In this document: positions 13,876 to 24,169 of the stretch, piece after piece | Layout: each line of letters begins with the position of its first letter | Numbering within the stretch: the stretch's first letter is position 1 | Source: Pithys albifrons albifrons | Lineage: Eukaryota; Chordata; Aves; Passeriformes; Thamnophilidae | DNA: 64,000 nt | Assembly: GCF_047495875.1 (NCBI RefSeq) | Contig: NC_092480.1 | Coordinates: 744,001-808,000, forward strand | Reading direction: 5' to 3' | Notes under the pieces: model-generated | The model's database searches: none | Seen by the model: the letters and a program-made list of their open reading frames with translations, nothing else | Told to the model about the DNA's origin: nothing | Made by a program: the position numbers and the translations under genes

Positions 13876-14060
13876 TTACAGAATCACAGGATGCTTTGGG
13901 TTGGAAAAGATTTTAAAACACAACTCATTCCACCCCCTGCCATGGAGAGGGAGACCTTCCACCAACCCAGGGTGCTCCAAGCCCTGTCCAACCTGGCCTG
14001 GGACACTCCAGGGATGGGGCAGCCACAGCTGCTCTGGGCAGCCTGGGAGGAGGAGAAGAA
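13876..14060 (-). mobile_element. CR1 LINE 3'-end fragment
   Basis: Antisense CR1 tail: ACAGAATCACAGGATG (terminal ATTCTGTG-type repeats reversed), TTTGGGTTGGAAAAGA, CCACCCCCTGCCATGG, CCAACCTGGCCTGGGACACT and CAGGGATGGGGCAGCCACAG. It has the usual heavy 5' truncation of CR1. It runs into a purine-rich GGAGGAGAAGAAAAAGG tract at about 14045-14105. No reverse transcriptase part is present. Confidence 0.92.
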
Positions 14061-14106
14061 AAAGGAAAAGGAGGAGGAGGAGGAGCAGCAAAGGCAGCAG
14101 AGGGAC
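14045..14106. repeat. Purine-rich low-complexity tract (GGA/GAA)
   Basis: About 60 bp of nearly pure G/A with GGAGGAGGAGG and GAAGAAAAAGGAAAAGG runs, immediately beside the CR1 fragment. It probably grew by slippage after insertion. Confidence 0.85.
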
Positions 14107-17100
14107 CACGACCAGCTCAAAGCCATCCCAGCAATGCACAGCTGCCTCCAGAACCATGGAAAAGAGCATAAAAGGTCCTTGTCCCAGTGCAGAGTGGGGG
14201 CACTGAAAGCACCTGCCAGGAGCCCTCTCTGTGAGGGGCTGTAGAGCCCTTGATGCCAGTTCTGTGGACCACGAATGCTTGAGCTGCTGTGACCAAGAGG
14301 CTGCCACTTGACAAACAGTGACTGCTCCTCCAGAGCCATTACAGGCCATTAAGTAAATGAGACATGTTATAGAAAGGAAAAGAAGAGCTTGTAACACTCT
14401 CTTGCTGTGTCAGCCTCACATGCTTGACAGGACAGATGCAGGTGGATCTCTGAGCCTCCTCCTTCACCTCATTTCCTCTCATAAAGCCAAGCACAATGGT
14501 CACAGATTACCTTTTCTCTCTCCCTTGTAGTTCCTGGCCTTCCAATGCCCTGATGTACCTCAAGCAGAGGCTGGGGTTGCCTCCATGGCAGTCTGGAAAT
14601 ATCCCACACTGCAGCAGCAGAGCCTCAAACAGCTCCCAGGGTTACACCTGAGGTGGGGAGTGCCTTCAGCTCACACCACAGGTTTGGCTTTATTTTCCTG
14701 AACTCTATTCCATCTCCCTCCAGGCAGCCAGCAGCAAGCCAAACACCTGGCAGTGCTCTCACATTTATTTGGGCTTTCAGCAACCCTTGTGCTTGCAGTT
14801 TAGAGCTCATTTCTAACACCTGTGGAGAACTTGCAAAGTCCAGAGAGGAAACACAACCAGCCACGTCCAGCTTAGAGTAGGTGCCAACACAGACAGGCAG
14901 AGGATGGTTCCAGGAGGATGTGCTGCTCTCCCAGAGGCCAGTCCTGCCCCCCACACAGCAACTCAGCATTCAGAGATTCCCACAGATGTTCCCACCCCTC
15001 TCTGAGGGTTCTGTGCTGATGTTCCCACCCCACTCTGAAGGTTCTGTGCTGATGTTCCCACCCCACTCTGAGGGTTCTGTGTGGTTTCCCAGGGAAATGG
15101 CTGTGTCTGTGTCCTGCTCAGGGCAGCTCAGGATGTGCTGCAGCCCCTTGTACCCCTTTCCAGGCACGTTCCTGACCTGTCACACCCAGTCTCTTCCCTT
15201 CACTTTGTTCTCAGTGCCAAGGATTTTGCCCCAGTGTTTGCAGGGCTGAAGGGACTGAGAACAGTAACAGAGGGAGTTCAAAGTGTTTTCCTGCTACACA
15301 ACAACCCAAGCTGCCTGCAAATAAAACTCTGGAGCTCATCAAGTAACTCTGACCACTGAGGGTGCTTAATAAAGATTACTTTTCTATGGCTCCAACTGCC
15401 TGAGGCATCATTTGTTCCTAATGAGATGCTCCGTGGGATTTAAATGCAGGAGAGAAGAACAGGCTTTCAACCAGAGCATTGCAAGGAAAAGGAGCTTTTG
15501 CTCCCAAACCCGAGTCAGCTCAGCCCCCTCTCCTACCCTGGGGGTGCCCCTCAGTCCTGCCAACCTGCACAACCACAGTGCCTGCCAGGCCTGCCAGGGG
15601 CTGTCCCACAGCACCACCTCACAGACACTGGTCATACTGGGACTGGGAGATACCCTCTGCTGAGAGCAGAGCCACTGCAGCCCAGCCTGGCCCAGCTGGG
15701 GCTGGGCAGGCACCTGGGCTGGCTGTTTCATGGCAAACCTGTGGCTGTGCACAAGCACTGCAAGGTATTTTCTTGCCAACTCAGCCATTGCTTTGCTTTA
15801 CCTTGTGTGATCATTGCATTTCTGGGCACAGCTGGAATAACAAAGTGCCTCTTCCCACTGTGCCAGGGCCCCCAGTGAAAAACCATGCCAAGGAAACTCC
15901 ATGTGCCACTGAAATGGATACAAACACAGAATACTGGAGGTTTGCCACTGCCAGGCCATTTCTGGGCAGGGGATGTGGGACAGAATGTGCTGAAGCCAAA
16001 CAGCAGAATGGACAGAAGGGACTTGGGACACTGGAGCAGTGGGAGGATTGAGAGGCAGCTGAGCCTGATCAGAAACCCCCTGCAGGGCCAGCCAAGGGGA
16101 AGTGAGTGAGGGACACCCTGCCCTGGGGAGATCAGGGGCTGTGAGCCAGGTCTGCTGAGAGGTGCAGGTCACCAAACGTGTGTCCAACCCCACAGTGGGC
16201 ACATGGGCACCCACGAGCACAAGATCTGTCAGATCCTGAGGTCTACAAAGCCTAAAAATCAGGGTTGGGAAGAGGCTGGAATTTGTAATGAATGTGAAGA
16301 TCCTCAGACAACCCAAACTGACACCACATCACAACTTTTCAGACTTCACTACCCCTTGGGCTTGGCAAGGAGATCACAGAAGTTTAAAGCTCATGTAGGA
16401 TGAGCCTCAGGCTAAAGCTCAGACATTCATCCAGGCCTGCACCTCTATGATACGAGAACAGGAGTAATTCCAGGGGATGTGGCAAGCACAGACCAGCTCC
16501 AGGGAGCCTGCACTGTGGGGCAACAGGTGAGCACAATCCCTCCAGCAAAACAAATAACATATTGGGCAGTGGAGCCCCTTCCCTGCCTTCCTCCTGCCAC
16601 CCCAGCTGTAACTCCCTCCCTGAACACAATTCCAGCTGCAAGAACCTTTGGAATTTATAGAGATCAGGCTGTTGGACATGCCCAGGAAAAGAGGCAAAAA
16701 TACAGGGTGGGCAGGCTCTGGCTCAGCTCTGCCTGCAGGCAGAATTATTGGCCCTCCTGACAACAACAAGGCTACTAAAGATGTAGCATTTACAGGATAG
16801 ATCTCCTGTGAACAGAGAGGAGCATAATCCAGACAGGGCTGGAGTCTGATCCTGGACTCCTGCATCCCATCTGGGCCTCCCAACCCACCAAAGACTTGGA
16901 GCTGATTTCTCTCTCAAAACTGCCTGAAAACAGCTTGAAAATTCTCAGATCCTCCAAGTACAGAACATCAGACAGTTATTCTGAAACCTCAGTTACACAG
17001 CTAAGGAAGACCAAGCCTCCTCCCTCCCTGTGCTTTGGCCCTTTGCACCACATGCTGCCCCTGCCCAGGTGTCCTTCCTGCATGCTGGAATCTCCCAGAC

Positions 17101-20100
17101 TCAGTGCCAGCCCCAGCAGGAGGAGCAGAGTCCCCCAGAGCTGCAAGGTGACTGCTCAGCACTGAGAGCAGATCCTTTGCCTCCGTGGGCAATTTCGGAA
17201 GCATCTGGAGCAGTTATGCTTTCATGGCTGTCACCAGAGAGAGATGGGTCAGAAAGGCATTGGAGATGACAGCTGACATCTGCACTGAGTCAGGAGGGCA
17301 GCTGAAATCAGCCAAAATCAGCTAAAAGTGCCTGCTGGTTGCTCTGCTCTTGCAGAGGCAGGTAATCAGTGGCCATTAATAATTCCTGTGCTCTCCCCTC
17401 ACGGTGAGGCTGAACCCTCTCTGTGCCCTCCTCACCACAGGAACTGGCAGCTCCTCCTCTCCAGGGCTCCAGCAGAGCTCTGAGCATGTTTATTTACTCC
17501 AGGAAGGATTAAATACACATGGCCCTGTGCTAGAAATGCTCCCCAGGGACAGGGGGACCCAGGGCAGGTGTCACCTCACAGAAGGTGCTGTTGGATGGTA
17601 CCACCCCCACTCTGCCAGCAAGGGAGAGGAACTGCCCAAGCAACTTGGACAATGATCAAACCACTCACAGAGCAGTGAACCAGATCCTTGTGAAGGTACA
17701 AAGCAAACCTCACTCTTGTGTTTCATTCCAGAGGCTGATGGCACAGCTGGTCCTTCCCCTTCATCCCATCCCTGTGCCCCCACAGACCGAGTTTTCCTTC
17801 AGGAATCCTCGCAGCAGATTAAAACTCGGTTTATTAAATAAGGCACTACTCTAACAAGGTAATCCACAGATAATTTCACTCATTTAAACCCTATTTTATC
17901 TCAACCAAGTAGACTTACTTCCATTTAACAATTTTAATTCTTTTAGCACTTTCCAGCTCCCAAATTGGCTTCGACAGCAGCATTGACATTCAGCCACCAC
18001 TTTCACATACAGTTCAATTCAGTCTCTCCAAACCCCTACAGTGTCTGGAGGTGCAAGAGGAATTCATTAGTGATGTCTTTGGGAAAATGAGCCCTCCCTC
18101 CCTGCAGCCCTTGCACATGCACAGTCCTCAGCTGGCAGGGGCAGAGTCAGGGCTGGCAAGGCTGGGAGAAGCTGCTGCTCCTCTCACATCCTCCCGTTGC
18201 TCTCCTCTAACTCCACCTCATCTGCTTTCTCTGCTTCTCTGCCACTGAACTTGGCATTTAATTTTTTCTGTGCCCATGGAGTGCCCTCAGCCCTACCAGC
18301 ACCAGGTCAGCACCTCCACCCTGCAGGGAGGTCTGTGCCAGCCCCAAAGCCCTGTGGTCCCTCCCTGCCACTGCTCCACGTCACACTCTCAGGCAGGATC
18401 AGCCAGGAGTTCCCATCTCCAGGCTCTTCCTCATTTCAGGAACTTTTTCCAATCAGTTTTTTCACCTTGTGTTTCCCAAGCCTCCCACACTCCTCTGCCC
18501 TGCCCAGACTAACACCCCAAAGGAGGGCTCTGGGGTTTGAAGCCACCCTGATGTGACATTACCCTCTTGGATGCCTTTCCCAGCAACAAAACACAGGCTG
18601 AGGGCACCCATTTTTCTTGCCTTCTCCCAGCTGTTTCAGGCATGGCTTGTGCCCTGGGTGTTGTCCCTCTCTCATGTGCCCCCTGCCCACCAGCACAGCC
18701 CACAGTTTCCTGCCTTCACAGCCAACACCCCACTGAAAGCAAATCCCATTCTTTCAAGCCCTTCCATCCCTCCCTTTTTCCTCAGCATTTTTGCCACCAG
18801 TCTCAGTCAGCAGCTTCAGCCTCATCCCAGGAGGTCTCTGTGCAGGAGAAGAGGAGCACAAAGCTGGGAGCCAGGCAAGACCCCTCCCCAGGGTCCACCC
18901 CCCTGCTTTGTCAGCAGACTGCTCTCTGTGTCTGGGACTGGCCCTTTTCCAATGCTATGGGTTCCCAACACCTGGATATCAAGAGCTGCTGAATCCAAGC
19001 CAGGCCAATCTGGGCTCTGAGCTTTGCAGGGGCGTGTTTGTCTCACCCTGAGCCAGAGCCATGAGCTGAGAGGGGCACTTGAGAGAAGTGCCCTTTCAGG
19101 TCACAAGCCCCCATTCTGGGAAAGTTGCCCACCAGCCCTGCAGTGCCTCGTGCCAGGCAAGAGGCTTTAACACCTCACTGAGTTCAGCAGCCCCAGAGCT
19201 CCTGAGCTTGCAGTGCACCCATCCAGAGAACAAGGACAAGGGAATGTGCCAAGAGCTGCTCAGCAGGAGAGCAGGGGCTGAGCCCCTGAGCATGAGGCAC
19301 ATCTGCCTCAGGCAGGGAGAACCAGGACCCTTCCCTTGCACTCAGTGTGGGATCTCAGCTCGGCTCCAACAGGCTGGAGGGCCCTGCTGTCCTGCCCTCC
19401 CATCTGTCACCCTCCACCTTCCCTGCCCAGAAAGGTTGGACCAGCTCACAGGGAGCAAAGTCAGCTTTGTCTCAGTTTACCTTTACCAGCCTGGGTCACT
19501 GGCTCAAATCTGCAAAAACCTCCCCTCCCCTCCTGCCAGGGACCTTCCACTCACATCACAGTCACTGCAGGGATGCAGCTCCCCAAGGGCAGGTCAAGGG
19601 TTCCTCAGCCAGACCTGCTCAGGTGCCCCTCCTGAGCAGCCACCTCAGAACCCTCCTGCCTGCCTGGGGGACTGGATGCCCCTGTGCTCTTATCCAAGTT
19701 CTGTAACTCAACCCAGCTCCTGTCCAATCCCCAAATTCAAGTCAGATGGTTCTTCACCCGCCAGTTAATTGGTCTGTGGGGAAGGACAAACCTGGAGCTC
19801 ACAGCACTGCTGAGCTGGCACTGAGTTCCCAGGTGCTCTGGGCTGCCAGGGCTGGGCAGGGGGATGGACTCACTCCAACAGGGATATTTAATTCAGGCCT
19901 CTTTCTGCACAGAGCGTGTGAAATCCATCCCCACACAGCAGCCAAGGGCAAGGGGCTGGGCAGCAGGAGCCTGGAGGGCACACCAATGCCCAATCCCACC
20001 CACGCCACACTGGAGCTTTCTGCTGAAATTGGCTCGGAGCTGGAATTCATTTTGGCAGCTGTTTAGGCAGGGACTCAAGGATCTTTCATTCATGTAATTG

Positions 20101-21080
20101 ACTTTTTTATTCATATATATATATGAGAAAATAATGAAAGAAACTGCAGAGTAGCCCTTGCTATGACCAGGCTTTATCCCTATGAAACAAAGAGATCTGT
20201 ATTAAAAATGGCTCAGCAGTTAAATACACAAAAGTGCTGCCCAGGGGCAGTAACAGGATTTAGATCTAAAACAAGTTATGTGACTCTCAGATCCTGATCC
20301 TTGGCTTTGGGAGAATCCTGAACATTCAGGAACATGAAAAACCAGACCTCTGGTGCAGAACTCTGCACTTATCCCTGTCCATCCTCTGTCACCTGCCCTG
20401 CCCTGGTGGGCAAATAACTTCCAATAAACAAGAAAGTGAAGAAATAGAGGGCTGATTTGCTGCTGAAGCAACACAGCTCTTCTCCATAACCACCAGCTGG
20501 CTTTCCCCTCCAGATGCTCTGCACACAAAGATCTATATCTGTATAATATGCATGTGGATATATAATGGATCAAAACAAAGCTTAAAGGCCTCTGGGGATG
20601 GGCAATATAACCTTCCTCTTGGCCATTAATGAACAGGAACACATCAGGAAAAATAACTCTGCCACTGAGGTGCAGAACACCTAAAGAGATGGTCTGTCTC
20701 ACTGAATCCTCCTCTCTCCTCCCTCCACGCCCTGAAATGTAAATCTGCTTATTATTTATTATTCATATTATTATCCTGTTGGGTTCCTCAGCTGTAGACC
20801 AGGAGCTCAATATGCTTTATGTGGCAAAACTGCAGACTGGAGAGACACCCAGCCCTGCCATGGGGGCACCCACAGCGGGCACCAGCCCCTCTCTGAACAG
20901 CTTCAGGTGCCTCCTCCTGAAAAACACCCCACCTGTTACCCTTGAAGGAGCCTCTGTGGGTGAGTTGCCTTTACAAGAGCTCTCAGGACTGGCAAGGACA
21001 GGGGGCACTGGTGGCCACTCCTGCCAGGCTGTAACACGGCACTGCCTGGGCACAACTGCAAAGAAGCCAAGGATAAGATG
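14107..21080. other. Intronic DNA without recognised genes
   Basis: No coding exon is recognised on either strand. It includes the 33-bp triple repeat at 14985, pyrimidine-rich stretches around 18500-18800, an AT-rich block at about 17870-18010 and a short (AT)n at about 20113-20125. The open frame of about 229 codons at 19079-19768 has no family resemblance and no splice signals that would make it an exon. Confidence 0.55.
14985..15082. repeat. Tandem repeat, 33-bp unit, 3 copies
   Basis: GATGTTCCCACCCC plus CTCTGAGGGTTCTGTG is repeated three times at 33-bp spacing (14985, 15018, 15051) with few changes. The unit is a multiple of three, which keeps several frames open, but there is no coding support. 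Confidence 0.9.
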
Positions 21081-21206
21081 TGCCCAAAAGCTGTGGCTGC
21101 CCCATCTCTGCAAGTGTTCCAAGGCCAGGCTGGAGGAGCCCTGAGCAACCTGAGCTACATGATCTTTAAGGTCCCTTCCCACCCAAACCACTCTGTGGTT
21201 CATTGT
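21081..21206 (+). mobile_element. CR1 LINE 3'-end fragment
   Basis: Sense CR1 tail: GCTGTGGCTGCCCCATCTCTG, AAGTGTTCCAAGGCCAGGCTGG, CCCTGAGCAACCTGAG and ATCTTTAAGGTCCCTTCCCA, ending at CCACTCTGTGGTTCATTG, the degraded terminal repeat. A middle stretch of the consensus (the AGGTGTCCCTGCCCATGG part) is missing. Confidence 0.9.
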
Positions 21207-23511
21207 AAGTCTAGACAAGGCTTTGCTGAAAGGGCCTGGCATCTATATGGGTGGCTTTTATACAAATAAAGATTTATGCACATAACTCAAACCCCATAAA
21301 TAAGATATCACTCCCCTAGAAGAATACCAAAAATTAAAAGAGCAAATAGCAAATGAATATTGCATTTTTCTCTACCTCTCACCACTCCACAGCAGCAAAT
21401 GAGAAATAACTTCACCTTAATGAACTTATCTGGGTCTTTTTAGTATGTGGGCAAAACATTAATACTTTATGCCAATAGCTGCACCCTCCTCCCACCCCAC
21501 TGCCCAAGCCAGGCTGGGATCAGCACAGCCCAAACACAAAGGGGCTGGAAAACCTCCGTCCATCCAAGGAGCTGCTGCTGCCCCCCCGGTGTGTGGGCAC
21601 AGCCTCGGGCACAGGGCCCTGCAGCCCACGGGAGTTCCTCTGTGAGGATTACTTTTAATCCTTTAAAAGCAGGTTCACACACACAGCAGGTGATCACACG
21701 TGTCCCAGTGCCCTGCTCTGCTTCCAGCCCAGCTCTGGGAAACAAAGAGCCCTCTGGTGAGGGGCCACTGGCTGTGCCCCCACCCAGGCAGCTCCCAGTG
21801 CCCCTGCTCTGCCATGGAGAGTCACCCAGCCCCCATCACAGCTTGCTTTTCCTGAACACTAATCCTAATTCCAAGCGGAAAGGTTCTCCAGCAGCAGCAC
21901 CACCGTGTGAGACTCAGGGATGGTGTCTCTGCTTTGCAGCACCTCGTGGGTTCAGAGCCAAGGCCACTGCTCTGCTGGGGAACAGCAAACCCAAGCACGG
22001 TTCATTCCATCGCCCCCACAGGGCTGGGGTAAGGCAGAAAGCAGCACTGCATCAGGAAAGGAGTTTGTGCTTTGTGCTAAATGTGCTGCTCCACCTCCAG
22101 CAGGAGAGGAGTGGAGCTTCAAGCTGGAAATGGGCTCTGGGGTGCTGAGGATGGCACAAGCCAGGCTGCCACAAAGCCCCAGCTCTCCCTGCCTGCACTG
22201 AAAGGCACAGCTGAGCATCCCCCAGCTCAGCCTGCACACCCTGGGAGAAGGTTTTGTACCTGCCCAGGGGGACCCACAGCAGCATCTTCCTTTTTCAGGA
22301 GTCTTGGCTGCACCTTCATCACCAGTGTCACCATCACCCTTCCAAATGTTAATGCTGAGGAACACACTGCCCTGTGGGATCCTCTCTGCAGATTATGGAT
22401 ATCCTCTGGGAGCTGGGGAAGCTCCACTAAATGCTCCACAATTCTCTTCATTGCCATTATCGTTCATTTTTGCCTCACACGTTTTTAGTGCTTCTCCCTG
22501 CAGCTCACACACCCCAAGGTACAAACTGCACTGGACAGGAGGGACACAAGCAATAAAGAAGGAAATTTGCCCTCAGCATCCTGCTAACTCTCCATCCCCC
22601 CCAGCCTCTGTGCTGGCTCCAGGCAGGATGTGCCCAGCCCCAGGGAACAGCCTGCAGAGCTGAGCCCTTGCACTGTGAGTGCTGCACATGAATCACTGCT
22701 GGGGACATAAACCAGCCAGCACAGACCCTCCCCTGCCATATTTCTGAGCTGCTTCATGCTCCACTAGCAGAGGGGAGAAGTAATTTTACTCCAAGTGTCA
22801 CCCGTGAAAGTTGCAAATGGGGACAGGAATAGATTTGCTTCTTATCTGCACCAAATGGTTAATAAAGCAGCTGGTGCTGCAGAGAGAGCAGCCTGGAGAA
22901 GAGCTCCTGCCTAAACAGCAGAGCAAAGTGTCAATACTTTGAGGCAAGTTTCATTACAAGCTTTCTGGATGCATTTCTGCTTCCTAATCCACACAGGCAG
23001 CGAGGGGAGATGGTGGTGCCTCTCCTGAACACCTTTTAATACAACCCAAAGGAGACAAAATGCACAGGATTTTCTTATAAATGGAGTAATTTGGATTTAT
23101 TAATGTTCCTGTGGCATCACTTAACCAGGGGCAGTTTGGGCTCAAAGCACTCCCTGGCCATCGATGGAGGACAAATGTATTTGTGACAGAACTATTTCCT
23201 TTCCTGTGGAGGCAGGAGAGCACTGAGGGGGCACGACCTGGCAGGGGCAAGTTTGATTTCTCAGTGTCTCTTTGAGCAGTGACTTTCCATTTACACAGGC
23301 AGAGACTCCCATCAGGCAACGTCAACACCACAAAAATCAATGCAAATACATAAACCCACCACAACCTGAACTGCAATCACAAAATGAGAGGGAGAAGGTT
23401 CCCAAAGTGCAGGTGGAGGCTCAGCAGGTGTGTCCAACCCACCCGAGCAGGGACAGCCCCCCAGGGCAGGGGGCACCCAGGAACCCCTGTCCAAAACTGC
23501 TGCACAGAAGG
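21207..23511. other. Intronic DNA without recognised genes
   Basis: AT-rich sequence at 21260-21440 is followed by GC-richer sequence. The 233-codon open frame at 21447-22148 shows Pro/Ser/Gln-rich low-information sequence and no recognisable domain. I treat it as chance. Confidence 0.55.
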
Positions 23512-24019
23512 GCCAAACAGGGGGTTGGGGGTGGCCAAACCAGGGGGTTGGGGGTGGCCAAACCAGGGGGTTGGGGGTGGCCAAACCAGGGGGTGGTGCT
23601 GGCCAAACAGGGGGTGGTGGTGGCCAAACCAGGGGGTTGGAGGTGGCCAAACCAGGGGGTTGGGGGAGGCCAAACCAGGGGGTTGGGGGTGGCCAAACAG
23701 GGGGGTGGGGTGGCCAAACAGGGGGGTGGGGTGGCCAAACAGGGGGTGGTGGTGGCCAAACCAGGGGGTTGGAGGTGGCCAAACCAGGGGGTTGGGGGTG
23801 GCCAAACCAGGGGGTTGTGGGGTGGCCAAACCAGGGGGCTGGGGGGTGGCCAAACCAGGGGGGTGGGGGAGGCCAAACCAGGGGGCTGGGGGGTGGCCAA
23901 ACAGGGGGTTGGGGGTGGCCAAACCAGGGGGGTGGGGGAGGCCAAACCAGGGGGCTGGGGGGTGGCCAAACAGGGGGTTGGGGGTGGCCAAACCAGGGGG
24001 TTGGGGGTGGCCAAACAGG
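23512..24019. repeat. G-rich minisatellite, 20-24-bp unit, about 22 copies, next to GRIK4 donor
   Basis: CCAAAC recurs about 23 times at 20-24-bp spacing with G-runs of 4-6 between copies (core CCAAACCAGGGGGTTGGGGG on the plus strand). Variants drop one C (CCAAACAGG) or swap TTG for CTG or GTG. The end nearest the exon shows a three-unit higher-order repeat of 69 bp (23848 and 23917 phases). The array ends about 18 bp into the intron after the GRIK4 donor, so nascent GRIK4 RNA would carry the C-rich strand. All six frames across it are largely open because the units lack stop codons. These frames are not genes. Confidence 0.97.
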
Positions 24020-24041
24020 TCAGAGCAAGGTCCTTACTCAC

Positions 24042-24123
24042 CAATCCTCAGCGAGTGGGGGCTGCCAGAGACCCTCATCAGCCACAGCAGCAGCAGCACC
24101 AGAGGCGCCAAGACACGGGGCAT
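24042..24123 (-). CDS. GRIK4: GRIK4 first coding exon (signal peptide and first residues of mature kainate receptor subunit GluK4/KA1), partial CDS
   Basis: GRIK4 encodes a kainate-type ionotropic glutamate receptor subunit. It joins GluK1-3 subunits in heteromeric cation channels of neuronal membranes and does not form channels alone. Read leftward from ATG at 24123, the exon gives 27 codons plus one base. Residues 1-4 are MPRV, residues 6-11 are APLVLL, followed by a Leu-rich hydrophobic core (LLLLWL). A likely signal-peptidase site follows VSG near residue 20, then SPHSLRI. The MPRV-APLVLL pattern and SPHSLRI match the known vertebrate GRIK4 N-terminus. The paralogue GRIK5 starts differently. 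The frame stops after G of a split codon, directly before GTGAGT, the phase expected because the next codon begins with G (Ala) in GRIK4. Start context has A at -3. The ligand-binding and channel domains lie in later exons not recognised here. Identification rests on recall of the family, not on an alignment. Confidence 0.9.
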
Positions 24124-24164
24124 CTTCCAGAAATCCTCATGGAGCCCTTCGCTGGTCTGGGCAT
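24078..24164 (-). promoter_or_regulatory. uORF 2 overlapping the GRIK4 start codon
   Basis: A 28-codon frame begins at ATGCCC (24164), has a second in-frame ATG eight codons on, runs out of frame across the GRIK4 ATG, and stops at TGA (24080-24078) inside the signal-peptide codons. The overlap is 46 nt. Overlapping upstream frames normally repress the downstream start. G at -3 gives a usable context. Whether it is translated is not known from sequence. Confidence 0.45.
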
Positions 24165-24169
24165 GACAT
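24137..24169 (-). promoter_or_regulatory. uORF 1 in GRIK4 5'UTR
   Basis: A 10-codon open frame starts at ATGTCATG just inside the exon and ends at TGA 13 nt before the main ATG. Its start context has G at -3 and T at +4, so initiation would be moderate. If this exon is used as predicted, ribosomes would need to reinitiate or leak past it to make GluK4. It is too short to have a recognisable peptide. Confidence 0.5.

Larger units (their letters stand above)
1..24041 (-). other. GRIK4 intron following the first coding exon (partial)
   Basis: The intron begins with GTGAGT at 24041 and runs leftward to the window edge without a recognised acceptor or second coding exon. I looked by eye on the minus strand for the next GRIK4 segment (AAILDD..., start of the amino-terminal domain) and did not find it. 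Contents: the 23-bp array at its 5' end, several CR1 fragments, an ancient SINE/LINE cluster, a short 33-bp repeat and unannotated DNA. Confidence 0.7.

Noticed and set aside
19079..19768. 229-codon plus-strand frame
   Set aside because: Same reasoning: low-information Ser/Pro/Leu-rich sequence, no recognisable family, no splice context.
21447..22148. 233-codon plus-strand frame
   Set aside because: No tandem repeat explains it, but the product has no domain and is Pro/Ser/Gln-rich, overlapping antisense frames are equally open, and stop-poor GC-rich avian intron gives such frames by chance.
1..24041. Second GRIK4 coding exon
   Set aside because: I searched minus-strand sequence for the AAILDD... 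segment and its codon pattern and saw none. It is probably outside the window.
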